Shown one piece after another: positions 17,043 to 25,902 of a DNA stretch of 64,000 nt. The notes below the pieces were generated by a model. It saw nothing but the letters and a program-made list of their open reading frames with translations, had not been told where the DNA came from and did no database searches. The position numbers and the translations under genes were made by a program. Positions within the stretch are counted from its first letter, which is position 1. Every line of letters begins with the position of its first letter. This DNA is from JAFAMS01 sp963715815 (GTDB lineage: Bacteria; Vulcanimicrobiota; Vulcanimicrobiia; Vulcanimicrobiales; Vulcanimicrobiaceae), in the NCBI GenBank assembly GCA_963715815.1, contig OY970278.1, positions 620,001 through 684,000 on the forward strand, read 5' to 3'.

Positions 17043-18553
17043 ACGACTGCTTTCAAATCGGCAAGGACGGCGCGCGCGGCGCGACGGCCCGGGACACCGG
17101 TCACGCATCCTCCGGGATGCGTCCCCGATCCGCACAGATAGAGTCCGCCGAGCGGTGTGCGAACGTTGAAACGGTCTTCGAATATCTGGCCCGGCAAGAG
17201 CTCGCCATGGAAGATGTGTCCGCCCGCGATTCCGATGCGCGCTTCGATATCGGCGGGTGAGAGAATGTCCCAATCTTCAATCAGATCGAGTAGATTCGGT
17301 GCGTATTGCGCGAGCGTCTCGATGATGGTGCGCACGATCGCGCGCTTCTCGTTTGCATTCCAGCGAACCGCCGCGCTGTAGGGGAAATATTGAGCAAAAA
17401 TCGAGAGAATGTGTTTTCCGGCGGGCGCCAGCGAAGCGTCGGTCGGCGTTTGCATGAAGCACTCGAGCATCGGTGCGCGCGAGGCGCCGCGCGTGCGCGC
17501 ATCATCGTGCGCTCGCTGCAGATAATCGATATCCGGCGCGACGTGAGTCGTCGCTTTGTGATGCGCTTGCAGATTCGTCCCCGGGCGTGCGGTAAAATCC
17601 GGCAATCCGCCGAGCGCGAGATTGATCTTGAAAGAGACCCCTTCGGAACGCCACGCCTGCACGCGTTCGAGAAATGCGCTTTCGAACGCATCGCTCGAGC
17701 ACAAATCGAGGAATGTCGTTTTCGGATCCGCGTTCGAGAGTATTGCGCGCGCGGCAAATGAACGTCCGTCGGCACAGCATACTTCCATCCGTCCGTTGCG
17801 CGCGATTCCCTTGACCTCGACGCCGCTGTACACGTGCGTCCCCGCAGCCCGCGCCGCCGATGCGACCGCCGCGGAGACCGCGCCCATCCCGCCACGCACG
17901 AATCCCCAGGCGCCCTGTTCGCCAAGCATGCGTCCCGCATAATGGTGCGCCAAGACGTACGTCGTCCCCGGATCGCGCGGGCCCGCGTACGTTCCGATCA
18001 ATCCGTCCGTTGCAAGCGTCGCCCGCAGCACCGGCGTCTCGACGAAGCGTTCGACATATGCGCTGACCGGAAGATCGAACTGGTCGCGCACCGTCTGGTC
18101 GAGTGCGTCCAGGCGCGGATCGTCGTCGTCCAAATGATCGAAAAGCTCGGCGCCGAGTGCCTCGGCGCTCTCCGTAAACGCTTCGAAGCCGTCAATGTCG
18201 GATTCGGAAAAGCGTCCGATCTCCTTGGCGTTCGCCGCCGCGTGCGAACCGAGCAGCAACGAACGGCCGTCGAGCAGCGGCGTAAACGAGGCCGGCTCCT
18301 TGCGATACGCACTAAGCCCGTGTTTCTCGAGCTCGAGCTCCCGCACGATGACGGGATCGAAGAGGCTGCAGACGTACGAGGCCGTCGAGACGGTATAGCC
18401 GGGCCACGTCGCCTCGCAGCGCGCCGCTCCGCCGATTGTGGCGGATTTCTCGAGGATCGCTACGCGCGCTCCGGCTTGTGCGAGGTATGCAGCGGCGACA
18501 AGGCCGTTGTGGCCCGCCCCGATGACGACCGCGTCGTACTCAGCCCCGGCCAT
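17039..18553 (-). CDS. FAD-dependent oxidoreductase, phytoene desaturase/PYROXD2-like
   Basis: 504 residues. The dinucleotide-binding motif VIGAGHNGLVAAAYLA lies at the N-terminus followed by the second FAD motif (LEKSATIGG...). The C-terminus has the amine-oxidase/CrtI-type end LYLCGSGTHPGGCVTGVPG. This clade includes proteins of unknown substrate such as PYROXD2 as well as carotenoid desaturases; without carotenoid genes nearby I leave the substrate open. It overlaps the cysteine-cluster gene by 14 nt and the AhpD-like gene by 4 nt. Confidence 0.88.
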   Translation of the reverse strand: MAGAEYDAVVIGAGHNGLVAAAYLAQAGARVAILEKSATIGGAARCEATWPGYTVSTASYVCSLFDPVIVRELELEKHGLSAYRKEPASFTPLLDGRSLLLGSHAAANAKEIGRFSESDIDGFEAFTESAEALGAELFDHLDDDDPRLDALDQTVRDQFDLPVSAYVERFVETPVLRATLATDGLIGTYAGPRDPGTTYVLAHHYAGRMLGEQGAWGFVRGGMGAVSAAVASAARAAGTHVYSGVEVKGIARNGRMEVCCADGRSFAARAILSNADPKTTFLDLCSSDAFESAFLERVQAWRSEGVSFKINLALGGLPDFTARPGTNLQAHHKATTHVAPDIDYLQRAHDDARTRGASRAPMLECFMQTPTDASLAPAGKHILSIFAQYFPYSAAVRWNANEKRAIVRTIIETLAQYAPNLLDLIEDWDILSPADIEARIGIAGGHIFHGELLPGQIFEDRFNVRTPLGGLYLCGSGTHPGGCVTGVPGRRAARAVLADLKAVV

Positions 18554-19226
18554 TGGGGCGCGGTTTGAAGGGAGCGCCGATCTTGAACTCGCGGTCGTGC
18601 CGCAGCGTCAGGTCGACGTCATCACATCCAATCGGGGAGAAGTCGGCGCAGTCGTGCGGCCGAGCCGGATAGATCCCGCAATAGTGCTGACCCGATTTCG
18701 CGCCCATCAGGAAGACGCACGCGCTGCCGCTGTCGCTGGGGTCGACCTTCTTGAGCCAACCGACGGCATGATCGTCCGGCGCCGGGCGCGCGTTCACATA
18801 GCGCTTCATCGTCATCTTATATGACAATCCCAAATGTTTCGCGATGCGTTCTACGTCGGCTTTGCTGACAAAAGGTTCGTATGCTTTACAGCACTCAGCA
18901 CATCCGGGCGGACACGCGACGTTATCGGGAAGATCTTGTAGATGCTTGCGCGCGAGCTCGACCAGGCGTCCGATTGCGGCGACAAAATCCGGGTCATCGT
19001 TATATTTGTACTGCCACTCTTTGCTCGTGACTTCATTCGCGTTGTACTTACGAATGGTCTTTTCGTTGTATGTGATCGTTATGTTTTCTTCATCGATCTC
19101 GATTGAATTGAATTGACGTAAGGTGTCGAGATCCACGAGCTCGATCTTGGTTGGCTGCTTCGTCTCGCGCGTAAACGTTGACAGCTCGCGCTGTACGCGC
19201 AGGGTGATGAGATCGATCGTCTCCAT
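18540..19226 (-). CDS. YkgJ-family cysteine-cluster protein
   Basis: 228 residues. The C-terminal two thirds hold the CxxC-type cluster of this putative Fe-S or zinc family: CPPGCAECC, Cys in SACVFL, then CGIYPARPHDC and a last Cys in PIGCDD. The N-terminal 90 residues are not family typical. Function of the family is unknown, though members often sit with redox or methyltransferase genes. It is first gene of the minus-strand redox operon that runs to 16010; the promoter should be in the 90-nt gap before the divergent gene at 19317. Confidence 0.85.
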   Translation of the reverse strand: METIDLITLRVQRELSTFTRETKQPTKIELVDLDTLRQFNSIEIDEENITITYNEKTIRKYNANEVTSKEWQYKYNDDPDFVAAIGRLVELARKHLQDLPDNVACPPGCAECCKAYEPFVSKADVERIAKHLGLSYKMTMKRYVNARPAPDDHAVGWLKKVDPSDSGSACVFLMGAKSGQHYCGIYPARPHDCADFSPIGCDDVDLTLRHDREFKIGAPFKPRPNGRG

Positions 19227-19316
19227 AGCTCCACGGCCTTACGCTTCGTGCGCAAGCTGAACCTTTGGACGACGGGAGGGTCCGTGATTGACCGCGGGAA
19301 GGGGTACTAAGACGTC

Positions 19317-19751
19317 GTGACGGCTCTACGTTCTGACGCAGATCGCGTCCTCAACGCGAGCATCTCTTTTGCCCTGGACAAGCTCGTCCGGCAAGGCGAG
19401 TTCTATCCTTTCGGTGTCGCACTCACGCGTGAAGACCAGATCGCTGTGCTTACCACGCAAGAGGCCGAAGCACGCCCGACGAGTGACGCATTTCTGGGCG
19501 CGCTGCGTGACGCGCTCAGCGAAGGCGCGCGCTCGGGAAGCTTCAAAGCCACGGCGATCGTTGCCGACTTCTCGTTCGAGCGGCCGCGGCAAACCGGTGA
19601 GCACGATGCGATACGAGTCGCGGTCGAAAGTGCAGACGGCGAGGCCGTGACGTGCTTTCTTCCGTACACGCTCGTTACGCCCGGCGGGACGCGTGACGTG
19701 CGGCCCGGTCAGCCGTTTGCGCAACCGGGCGACCGCAGCATTTTCACGTAG
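19317..19751 (+). CDS. hypothetical protein
   Basis: 144-residue soluble protein starting at GTG 19317. Regular alpha/beta composition, ending in a conserved-looking segment with CFLPYTLVTPGG. I do not recognise the family. It is followed after 12 nt by the ROK kinase gene, so probably co-transcribed with it. Confidence 0.65.
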   Translation: MTALRSDADRVLNASISFALDKLVRQGEFYPFGVALTREDQIAVLTTQEAEARPTSDAFLGALRDALSEGARSGSFKATAIVADFSFERPRQTGEHDAIRVAVESADGEAVTCFLPYTLVTPGGTRDVRPGQPFAQPGDRSIFT

Positions 19752-19763
19752 GGAGTACGCCGC

Positions 19764-20741
19764 GTGGCCCGAAGCGCGAAAAACGTGAAAGCAATCGGAG
19801 TCGACCTCGGCGGGTCACACGTTCTCGCCGCAGTTATCGAAGACGACGGGTCGATTCGCAGCAAACACGAGATCGACGTCAACGATCGATCCTTCGATAA
19901 CGTCATGAAGCTTCTGGAAACGGCGATCCACGGTGCGCTGAGCGATGCCGGGTCGAATGTCGTCGGAATCGGCGTCGGTTCGCCGGGCAATATCGACCCC
20001 GACACCGGAACGATCCGCTATTCGCCCAATTTCGGCTGGAAAGACGTTCCGCTGGGACCCAAGCTGCGCGAGCACTTCGGGATGCCGGTCTTCGTCGGCA
20101 ACGACGCACGTTGCGCGACGCTTGGTGAGTACACGTACGGCGTCGGCCGAGGGACGCAAGATTTCGTGCTGATCACGCTCGGCACGGGGATCGGCGGCGG
20201 GATCGTTGCCGACGGAAATCTCGTTTTGGGCCACGCCATGGGCGCTGGTGAGATCGGACACCATCAAATTCGGCCTACCGACGGCTTCGTGTGCAGCTGC
20301 ACCAAGATCGGCTGCTTCGAGGCGCAGGCCTCGGGTACGGGCCTAATCCGTCACGCGATGGCGCTCGCTCCGTCGTTTCCGCGCAGCATGCTGCTAGGCG
20401 GGCCGCCGAGCGATCTCGGCTCGAAGCGGATTCGTAAAGCCGCGCAGGCCGGCGATCAACATGCCGTCGCGGCCTGGAAGAACTACATTTCAGACTTGGC
20501 GCTCGGCGTCGCGAACATCGTTGCGTTCGTCAATCCCGAAGTCATCGCGCTCGGCGGCGGTGTGAGCAAAGCGGAAGAGTTCTTACTGGATGCGGTTCGG
20601 CCGCTGGTCGACGATCTCGTGACGATGGCGCCGCGGGGTTCGACGCGGATCTCGATCGCACAATTCGAGAACGATGCGGGCGCGCTCGGTGCGGCGACGA
20701 TGGCGATGCGCGGCGGGTTGACGACCGGCAAAGTCGCTTAG
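19764..20741 (+). CDS. glk: ROK-family sugar kinase, probably glucokinase
   Basis: 325-residue ATP-dependent sugar kinase. The phosphate-binding DLGGSHVLAAVIE stands at the N-terminus, the catalytic Asp is in VGNDARCATLGE, GTGIGGGIV follows, and the ROK signature has the zinc-binding cysteines (GEIGHHQI, CSCTKIGCFE). Glucose is the usual substrate of this clade, but N-acetylated hexoses are possible. GTG start. It shares one base with the next gene (TAGTG), a coupling of a sugar kinase with a cytochrome c. Confidence 0.88.
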   Translation: MARSAKNVKAIGVDLGGSHVLAAVIEDDGSIRSKHEIDVNDRSFDNVMKLLETAIHGALSDAGSNVVGIGVGSPGNIDPDTGTIRYSPNFGWKDVPLGPKLREHFGMPVFVGNDARCATLGEYTYGVGRGTQDFVLITLGTGIGGGIVADGNLVLGHAMGAGEIGHHQIRPTDGFVCSCTKIGCFEAQASGTGLIRHAMALAPSFPRSMLLGGPPSDLGSKRIRKAAQAGDQHAVAAWKNYISDLALGVANIVAFVNPEVIALGGGVSKAEEFLLDAVRPLVDDLVTMAPRGSTRISIAQFENDAGALGAATMAMRGGLTTGKVA

Positions 20742-21262
20742 TGCGAGGACTGCTGCTCGGCGTGCTCCTGACGCTCGTCGTGCTGGCAGTAGCTATCTAC
20801 TTGGTCGTGCAGAACGGCTGGATCGACCCCCGTGCCGACGACGGTTACATGCCGATGGAGAAATGGGCCTCGCGCGTTGTACCGCGAGCGATTCGCAACG
20901 ACAGTCAGGGTCTTAGCAGCCCGATCGAAGCGACGAGTGACAATCTCGCCGCGGGTGCAAAGCTTTACGGCGCAAACTGCGCGATGTGTCACGGCGCTTC
21001 GGACGCTAGTGAATCAGACGTCGCAAAGGGCTTGTACATCAAAGCTCCACAGCTCGCGAAAGACGGCGTCGAAGACGATCCTATCGGGCAAACGTACTTC
21101 AAGATCGCGCATGGTTATCGCATGACGCCGATGCCTGCATTCAGTAAGTCGCTGAGCGACACGCAGATCTGGCAGCTTGCGCTGTTCTTGAAAAACATGG
21201 ACAAGCTTCCGCCGCTCGCGGAAGCTGAGTTCAAGAAAATCCCTTCGGAAGCGTACCCTTAA
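20741..21262 (+). CDS. membrane-anchored cytochrome c
   Basis: 173 residues: an uncleaved N-terminal helix (about 3-24) anchors a class I cytochrome domain with CAMCH (Cys80, Cys83, His84) and a likely axial Met in YRMTPMPAF. It lies on the periplasmic side and could feed the B-type oxidase. GTG start overlapping the ROK kinase stop by one base. Its last four bases overlap the convergent TPR gene. Confidence 0.87.
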   Translation: MRGLLLGVLLTLVVLAVAIYLVVQNGWIDPRADDGYMPMEKWASRVVPRAIRNDSQGLSSPIEATSDNLAAGAKLYGANCAMCHGASDASESDVAKGLYIKAPQLAKDGVEDDPIGQTYFKIAHGYRMTPMPAFSKSLSDTQIWQLALFLKNMDKLPPLAEAEFKKIPSEAYP

Positions 21263-22170
21263 GGGAGACGCTTGAGCTCGGCGCGGGCCGCCGTTCCCTC
21301 GTAAAACGTCACCGTGCAAACTTGCGCGGAGCTTTGGAGGTGCGTGCGCGCGAGCGCAGCGCGTTTCTTGGCCAGCAACCACTCACCGTAATAGAAGTGG
21401 GCTTCACAGCGCCGACTCGCGCTCGAAGCGCTTGCGAGCATCGCGTCGGCGGTCATGGTGCCCAAGTAGAAGGTGACGACCTGAGCAGGCCAGTCGGCCG
21501 TGCTCAGGTTGATAGTGTTCCGCTCAAACTCGACCTTGTCGTCGGCGCCGCTACGCATGCGCGCAACGTGCAGCCATAAGACCGGATACGCAGTCCGCGG
21601 GTTAATGGTGATCGCGTGCTGCAGGTCGACAGCCGCCGCATCGTATCTGGCGGTTGTGACGAACACGTAACCGCGGCGCGCGTAGCCGAGAGCATCGTTC
21701 GGATCGAGCTGAATCGCTTGATTGTAGTCGAGAACGGCGAGATCGTTCTCGTTGTTGGCGTAGTGTGCGTTTCCGCGATTCAAGAACGCATGTGCGTAAT
21801 CGGGCTTGAGACGAATCGCTTGCGTGTAGTCGAGGATCGCGGCACTCAGCAGCGCCTTGCGGAAGTAGATCAAACCACGGTTGCCATAAGCTTGCGCGTT
21901 GTTTGGATTGTTGAGAATCGCTTGGGTCTCGTCTGCGAGCGCCAAATCGTCCTGATGCGTGTTGATATAGCCCGTCGCGCGGTTGTTGTACGCAGCGGAC
22001 AACGTCGTGCCGGTAATTCCGGATTGGATGAAGCGCGTACAAGCTGCAATCGTCGCTTGATCGGAGGCGTTGGGATCGTAGCAGACGTCGGAATCCGATT
22101 GCGTTGTGGTTTGCGCCAGTGCCGGTTGCATGGCGAGCAGTATGCAGAGCAATCCGAGAAAGAATTTCAT
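21259..22170 (-). CDS. exported TPR-repeat protein
   Basis: 303 residues with a signal peptide (about 1-20, ending QPALAQ) and four to five consecutive TPR units in residues about 60-220 (AYGNRGLIYFRKALLSAAI, AFLNRGNAHYANNENDLAV, GYARRGYVFVTTARYD). TPRs mediate protein binding, here in the periplasm. The C-terminal 80 residues are not recognised. ATG 22170 is preferred because it overlaps the stop of the M20 gene (ATGA); a longer in-frame start would lie inside that gene. Confidence 0.82.
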   Translation of the reverse strand: MKFFLGLLCILLAMQPALAQTTTQSDSDVCYDPNASDQATIAACTRFIQSGITGTTLSAAYNNRATGYINTHQDDLALADETQAILNNPNNAQAYGNRGLIYFRKALLSAAILDYTQAIRLKPDYAHAFLNRGNAHYANNENDLAVLDYNQAIQLDPNDALGYARRGYVFVTTARYDAAAVDLQHAITINPRTAYPVLWLHVARMRSGADDKVEFERNTINLSTADWPAQVVTFYLGTMTADAMLASASSASRRCEAHFYYGEWLLAKKRAALARTHLQSSAQVCTVTFYEGTAARAELKRLP

Positions 22171-23342
22171 GGTGCGTGGTTCCCCGCGTCGAGTCCGAGT
22201 GCGACCATCATACGCACGCCGTATTGGAGCGCGTTCTCGTCGATGTCGAAACGTTCGTGATGGTGCGGAAACGAGGATTGCTCGCTTCCGCGGCAGCCGA
22301 CTTGGAAAAAACACGCCGGAACACGCTGCGCAAAAAATGAGAAGTCCTCCGCGCCCATCAGCTTCGGGAACGCCGTCACGTGCTCGGCACCGAGCGCCTT
22401 CTCCGCGAGTCCGCGCGCGTATGCGGTTTGAACGGGATCGTTCTCAGTAACCGGGTAGCGCCACAAGTAATCGAAATCGTATGTCGCGCCCGATGCCGCG
22501 CAGACGCCCGCGAGCACGCGCTCGATCCGCTCCTGCATCGCTTTGCGAACTTCCGCATCAAACGCGCGCACGGTCCCTTTGAGCTTGGCGCTGGTCGGTA
22601 TGACGTTGTACGTCGTGCCGGAGTGAAACGCGCCGATCGTGACGACCGCGGGTTCGATCGGATCGATGACGCGGCTGACGACCTGTTGCAAGCTGACGAC
22701 AAAGTTCGAGGCCACGAAGATCGGATCGATCGAGAGATGTGGCGATGCACCGTGGCCGCCCTTGCCGTGAATTGCGATGTCGATCGAATCGCTCGAAGCG
22801 TAGAGCGGGCCAGGTGTGAAGCCGACCATTCCAACCGGATGCTTCGAGGCGAGATGTAAGCCGTAAGCGCGTTCGATGCCGTATTCCTCGAGAATCCCGG
22901 CTTCGACCATCGCACGCGCACCGCCGAGACCCTCTTCGGCGGGCTGAAAGCACAGCACCACCGTTCCGGGAATCTCCGCGCGCTTTTGCGCGAGAATTTG
23001 TGCGGCGCCAAGCAGCATCGCGACGTGTCCATCGTGTCCGCACGCGTGCATCGTTCCGTCTGCTTGCGAACGATACGCGGTTTCGTTGAGCTCTTGAATC
23101 GGCAGACCGTCCATGTCGGCGCGCAGCATGATCGTCTTACCGGGCCGTCCGCCTTTAATGATGCCGAGCACGCCGGTCTGCGCGATGCGCTCGTGGACTT
23201 CGATGCCGAGCTCTCGCAAACGCGCGGCGACCATTCCGCTGGTGCGGACTTCTTGAAAACCAAGCTCGGGATGTGCGTGCAAGTCGCGCCGGGTGGCGAC
23301 GACGAAATCGAGCAATCCGCTCGGAAGGTCGATGACGCTCAT
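22167..23342 (-). CDS. M20 amidohydrolase (N-acyl amino acid/hippurate hydrolase type)
   Basis: 391-residue metal-dependent aminoacylase. Metal-binding and catalytic residues are in MHACGHDGH and QPAEEGLGGA, with HPELGFQE near the start and MGAEDFSFF near the end, typical of the hippurate hydrolase/IAA-amino acid hydrolase branch. It cleaves an N-acyl group from an amino acid in the cytosol. Third gene of a minus-strand unit after the hydroxylase-like and glycosyltransferase genes, 4 nt downstream of the latter. Confidence 0.92.
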   Translation of the reverse strand: MSVIDLPSGLLDFVVATRRDLHAHPELGFQEVRTSGMVAARLRELGIEVHERIAQTGVLGIIKGGRPGKTIMLRADMDGLPIQELNETAYRSQADGTMHACGHDGHVAMLLGAAQILAQKRAEIPGTVVLCFQPAEEGLGGARAMVEAGILEEYGIERAYGLHLASKHPVGMVGFTPGPLYASSDSIDIAIHGKGGHGASPHLSIDPIFVASNFVVSLQQVVSRVIDPIEPAVVTIGAFHSGTTYNVIPTSAKLKGTVRAFDAEVRKAMQERIERVLAGVCAASGATYDFDYLWRYPVTENDPVQTAYARGLAEKALGAEHVTAFPKLMGAEDFSFFAQRVPACFFQVGCRGSEQSSFPHHHERFDIDENALQYGVRMMVALGLDAGNHAP

Positions 23343-23346
23343 GCGT

Positions 23347-24513
23347 TTAGGAAACGGCCGCGAACGGCGAGATCGTCGGAAGCCCTGCGTAGGCGGTGGT
23401 AGCGATTAGTTCCGCGATACGTCGCGATGCACCGCGCGGTGCTAGCTCGGCTTGACGGCGGCACATCTGGTCGCGCAGCGCCGGATTGTCGACGATGCGG
23501 CGCACCGCCTTCACGACGCCGGGCGTCGTCAGCGCGACGAGCCCGATCCCATTCGAACGCACGTACTGCAGATTGCCGCGTTCTTGTCCCGGGATGTAAT
23601 CGTAGATCACGACCGGCAACTCGGAGACGCTTGCTTCCGCGATTGCGCCTGGGCCGGCTTTCGTCACGAGAAGATCGCTCGCGCGCATTAGCTCCGGAAC
23701 ATCGTCGCGGAAACCAAGCGCCGTGATCGGCGTCGGCAAGCTGGGGGCGATCTCTTCGATGCGGCGCTGTAACGGTGCGTTGCGACCGCACACGACGATC
23801 AAATGCAGCGGCATTCCTGATTTCGCAAGCGCAATTGTGGTCGGATAAAGTTTGCCGCCGCCTTCACCGCCTGCCATCAAGAGCGCGACGGTCGCATCTT
23901 GAGGAATTCCGAGGCGCTCGCGAATCGAGAACTTGCCGGCCGTGACGTCTTCGAACTTCGGATGCACCGGATGTCCGAGACGGAAGAGCCGGTCGCGCGG
24001 GATGCCGCGCTCGAGCGCGCGCTGCAAGACTTCTTGTGCCGGGACGACGACCGCATCGACGCGTGGACTCAGCCACGACTCGTGCACGCGTCCGAGATCG
24101 GTCACGACCGTGATGATCGGTACCCGCAGGTGCGCATCGGCGCGGGCGCGCGACGAAGCGTGATTCAGCAGTGGATGGACCGAGACGATCACATCGGGGC
24201 GATATGAAAGGAAGACATCGCGCAAGCGTTCGCGATACAGCGGCTCGCAGACGCGCACCAGCGAACGAAAACGCCGCCGTCCATTGGTGGCATAAAAAAG
24301 CGCCCCGTAAACTGGGGGCGCGAAACGAAGCGCTGCGCTATATGCCGGACCGAGTTGCGAAAGTGGGAACCCGCAGTGATTGCCGATGTCCTCGATGCGC
24401 CATTCGAAGGGCTCGCCCGATTTGATCTCGTCTAAGGCGGCGCCAATCGCCAGTGCTCCCGCACGATGGCCACCGCCAGTATCGGAGATCAAAAGCAGAA
24501 CGCGTTTGGACAT
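23347..24513 (-). CDS. MGDG synthase/MurG-like glycosyltransferase
   Basis: 388-residue GT28-type enzyme. The N-terminal SDTGGGHRAGALAI is the diacylglycerol-binding glycine loop of monogalactosyldiacylglycerol synthases; the C-terminal nucleotide-sugar half has LGFRDDVPELMRASDLLVTK and PGAIAEA. It probably transfers galactose or glucose to diacylglycerol at the inner membrane, making glycolipids. The next gene upstream is a membrane hydroxylase-like protein, which fits lipid work. Its coding sequence contains a strong terminator-like hairpin at 24294-24321. Confidence 0.87.
   Translation of the reverse strand: MSKRVLLLISDTGGGHRAGALAIGAALDEIKSGEPFEWRIEDIGNHCGFPLSQLGPAYSAALRFAPPVYGALFYATNGRRRFRSLVRVCEPLYRERLRDVFLSYRPDVIVSVHPLLNHASSRARADAHLRVPIITVVTDLGRVHESWLSPRVDAVVVPAQEVLQRALERGIPRDRLFRLGHPVHPKFEDVTAGKFSIRERLGIPQDATVALLMAGGEGGGKLYPTTIALAKSGMPLHLIVVCGRNAPLQRRIEEIAPSLPTPITALGFRDDVPELMRASDLLVTKAGPGAIAEASVSELPVVIYDYIPGQERGNLQYVRSNGIGLVALTTPGVVKAVRRIVDNPALRDQMCRRQAELAPRGASRRIAELIATTAYAGLPTISPFAAVS
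24294..24321 (-). terminator. terminator-like hairpin inside the glycosyltransferase gene
   Basis: On the minus (coding) strand: GCGCCCC, loop CAGTTTAC, GGGGCGC, then six T. A 7-bp all-G/C stem followed at once by T6 is the textbook intrinsic terminator, yet it lies in the reading frame (residues AP-PVYGALF). It might reduce transcription of the rest of this gene and of the M20 and TPR genes beyond. Active ribosomes would normally mask it. Confidence 0.45.
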
Positions 24514-24528
24514 CTACCCCCTCTGAGA

Positions 24529-25107
24529 TTACCCCCGTCCGGGACTTGGCATTGGACCTTTGCGCCTGACGGCAGCACGTCCCGTTTGGCGCCGGACGGC
24601 GGTTCGCAGTGCGGCACGCCGGCGACGAGTCCCCCGGCTAAACGCTCGCATGAACGCGATGCACGCTCGGGCAGGTGCGTCATAGAACCGGAAAATGTCG
24701 CCGAACTCGATTTCGGGATTTCGGTGATGCCCGTCGTGGTCCTCGGGCAGGACGATTTGGAGGGCTCTGGCGACCGGTATCGCCCAGGCCGGCGTCTTCC
24801 AGCCCAGATCGGACGTGTGCCGCCACCAGACGTGCAGCTGTCCGAGGATCAGGCCGATGACTGCGCCTACCGGGGAAAGCGGCCAGCAGAGCGCTGCGAG
24901 CGCGAGGTACGGAAGCGCACCCAGAAGGCCATCGAGCAAAACGGCCGGGTCGCGCGAGAGAACCGCGTGATCCCAGTATGACCGGCGCCGGTCGTGATGC
25001 GTCCGTAGATGTAGCTTGAACCAGACATGTTGCGGGACGTGATAGAAGAACGTCGATGCAAAGTCGCCGATGACTAAGACGATCACGAGGCTCAGAATCG
25101 TCGTCAT
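24529..25107 (-). CDS. fatty acid hydroxylase/sterol desaturase superfamily-like membrane protein
   Basis: 192 residues with about four membrane helices and histidine clusters of a di-iron membrane hydroxylase: HVPQHVWFKLHLRTHHD, VWWRHTSD and EDHDGHHRNP. The final 40 residues are Arg-rich. Members hydroxylate or desaturate lipids, sterols or carotenoids. It is the first gene of the unit with the glycolipid-type glycosyltransferase 15 nt downstream, so a membrane-lipid substrate is a reasonable inference. Confidence 0.75.
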   Translation of the reverse strand: MTTILSLVIVLVIGDFASTFFYHVPQHVWFKLHLRTHHDRRRSYWDHAVLSRDPAVLLDGLLGALPYLALAALCWPLSPVGAVIGLILGQLHVWWRHTSDLGWKTPAWAIPVARALQIVLPEDHDGHHRNPEIEFGDIFRFYDAPARACIAFMRAFSRGTRRRRAALRTAVRRQTGRAAVRRKGPMPSPGRG

Positions 25108-25128
25108 GCTACAACCCGCCGATTACCG

Positions 25129-25902
25129 GTGATCAAGAGGGCTCCTTTGTACAGGGTAGTGCTTATGGGCGCATGTCTGCTCGCAGCGGGGTGCGCGCCT
25201 TCCGAGCCCGCAATATTTCATTTACAGCCCGAACTATCCCAGAGCGTTAGTCTGCCTGCCGTTCGGGATGCTGTGCTGTCCTGGCATATTCCCCAGGCCG
25301 TCCCGGTGTTTCGCGGAGCGAGACTGCTGGCCGACGCGCCGAGGCCCGTTAGCGCGGCAGTTGCCCTTACAAAGTCTATCATCCGGAGCAACCCTCGGTT
25401 AAGCCCCCCGGATGCGCTTCGTCTTGCGATTTTTTCGGAAAGGGCGGCACGCCGCTACGGATTGAATCAAGACTTCTTCGGCGCCACGATCTTGCAAGAG
25501 AGCGCATTCGATCCATTTGCAATATCATCGGCAGGCGCGCTCGGTATCGCGCAGTTCATGCTCGAAACCGCCGACGCGTTTTCGATCGACCCGCTCGATC
25601 CGCGCGATGCGCTTGCTGGGTCCGCGCAACTCTTGGCGACATATGTCGCACGCTATCGCTCGCGTTACGTGCATGCAGATCCGTATGCGCTTGCGCTCGC
25701 CGCGTATAACGCCGGCCCGCTTGCCGTTGCGCGCTACGAAGGCGTGCCGCCGTATTCTGAGACGCGTGATTATATCGGTGACATCAACGAGCGTATCGCG
25801 CGAATTCTCAGCGAGCAGCGCTCGCCGCAAGCAGTGGTAGCGGCCGTTTCCCCACACCAACATCATAAGTGGCGCTTGCGAGAGCATCGAGCGGATCGAT
25901 GA
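25129..25902 (+). CDS. lytic transglycosylase lipoprotein (SLT domain)
   Basis: 257 residues with a lipoprotein signal (LLAAGC, lipidated Cys22) and a C-terminal SLT lysozyme-like domain. Catalytic Glu is in ILQESAFDP, followed by SSAGALGIAQFM and LALAAYNAGP, the family's conserved motifs. It cleaves peptidoglycan between MurNAc and GlcNAc, forming anhydro-MurNAc, in the periplasm. GTG start; only 21 nt separate it from the divergent hydroxylase gene. Its last 95 bases overlap the convergent racemase gene, so the Arg/His-rich tail may be non-essential. Confidence 0.9.
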   Translation: MIKRAPLYRVVLMGACLLAAGCAPSEPAIFHLQPELSQSVSLPAVRDAVLSWHIPQAVPVFRGARLLADAPRPVSAAVALTKSIIRSNPRLSPPDALRLAIFSERAARRYGLNQDFFGATILQESAFDPFAISSAGALGIAQFMLETADAFSIDPLDPRDALAGSAQLLATYVARYRSRYVHADPYALALAAYNAGPLAVARYEGVPPYSETRDYIGDINERIARILSEQRSPQAVVAAVSPHQHHKWRLREHRADR

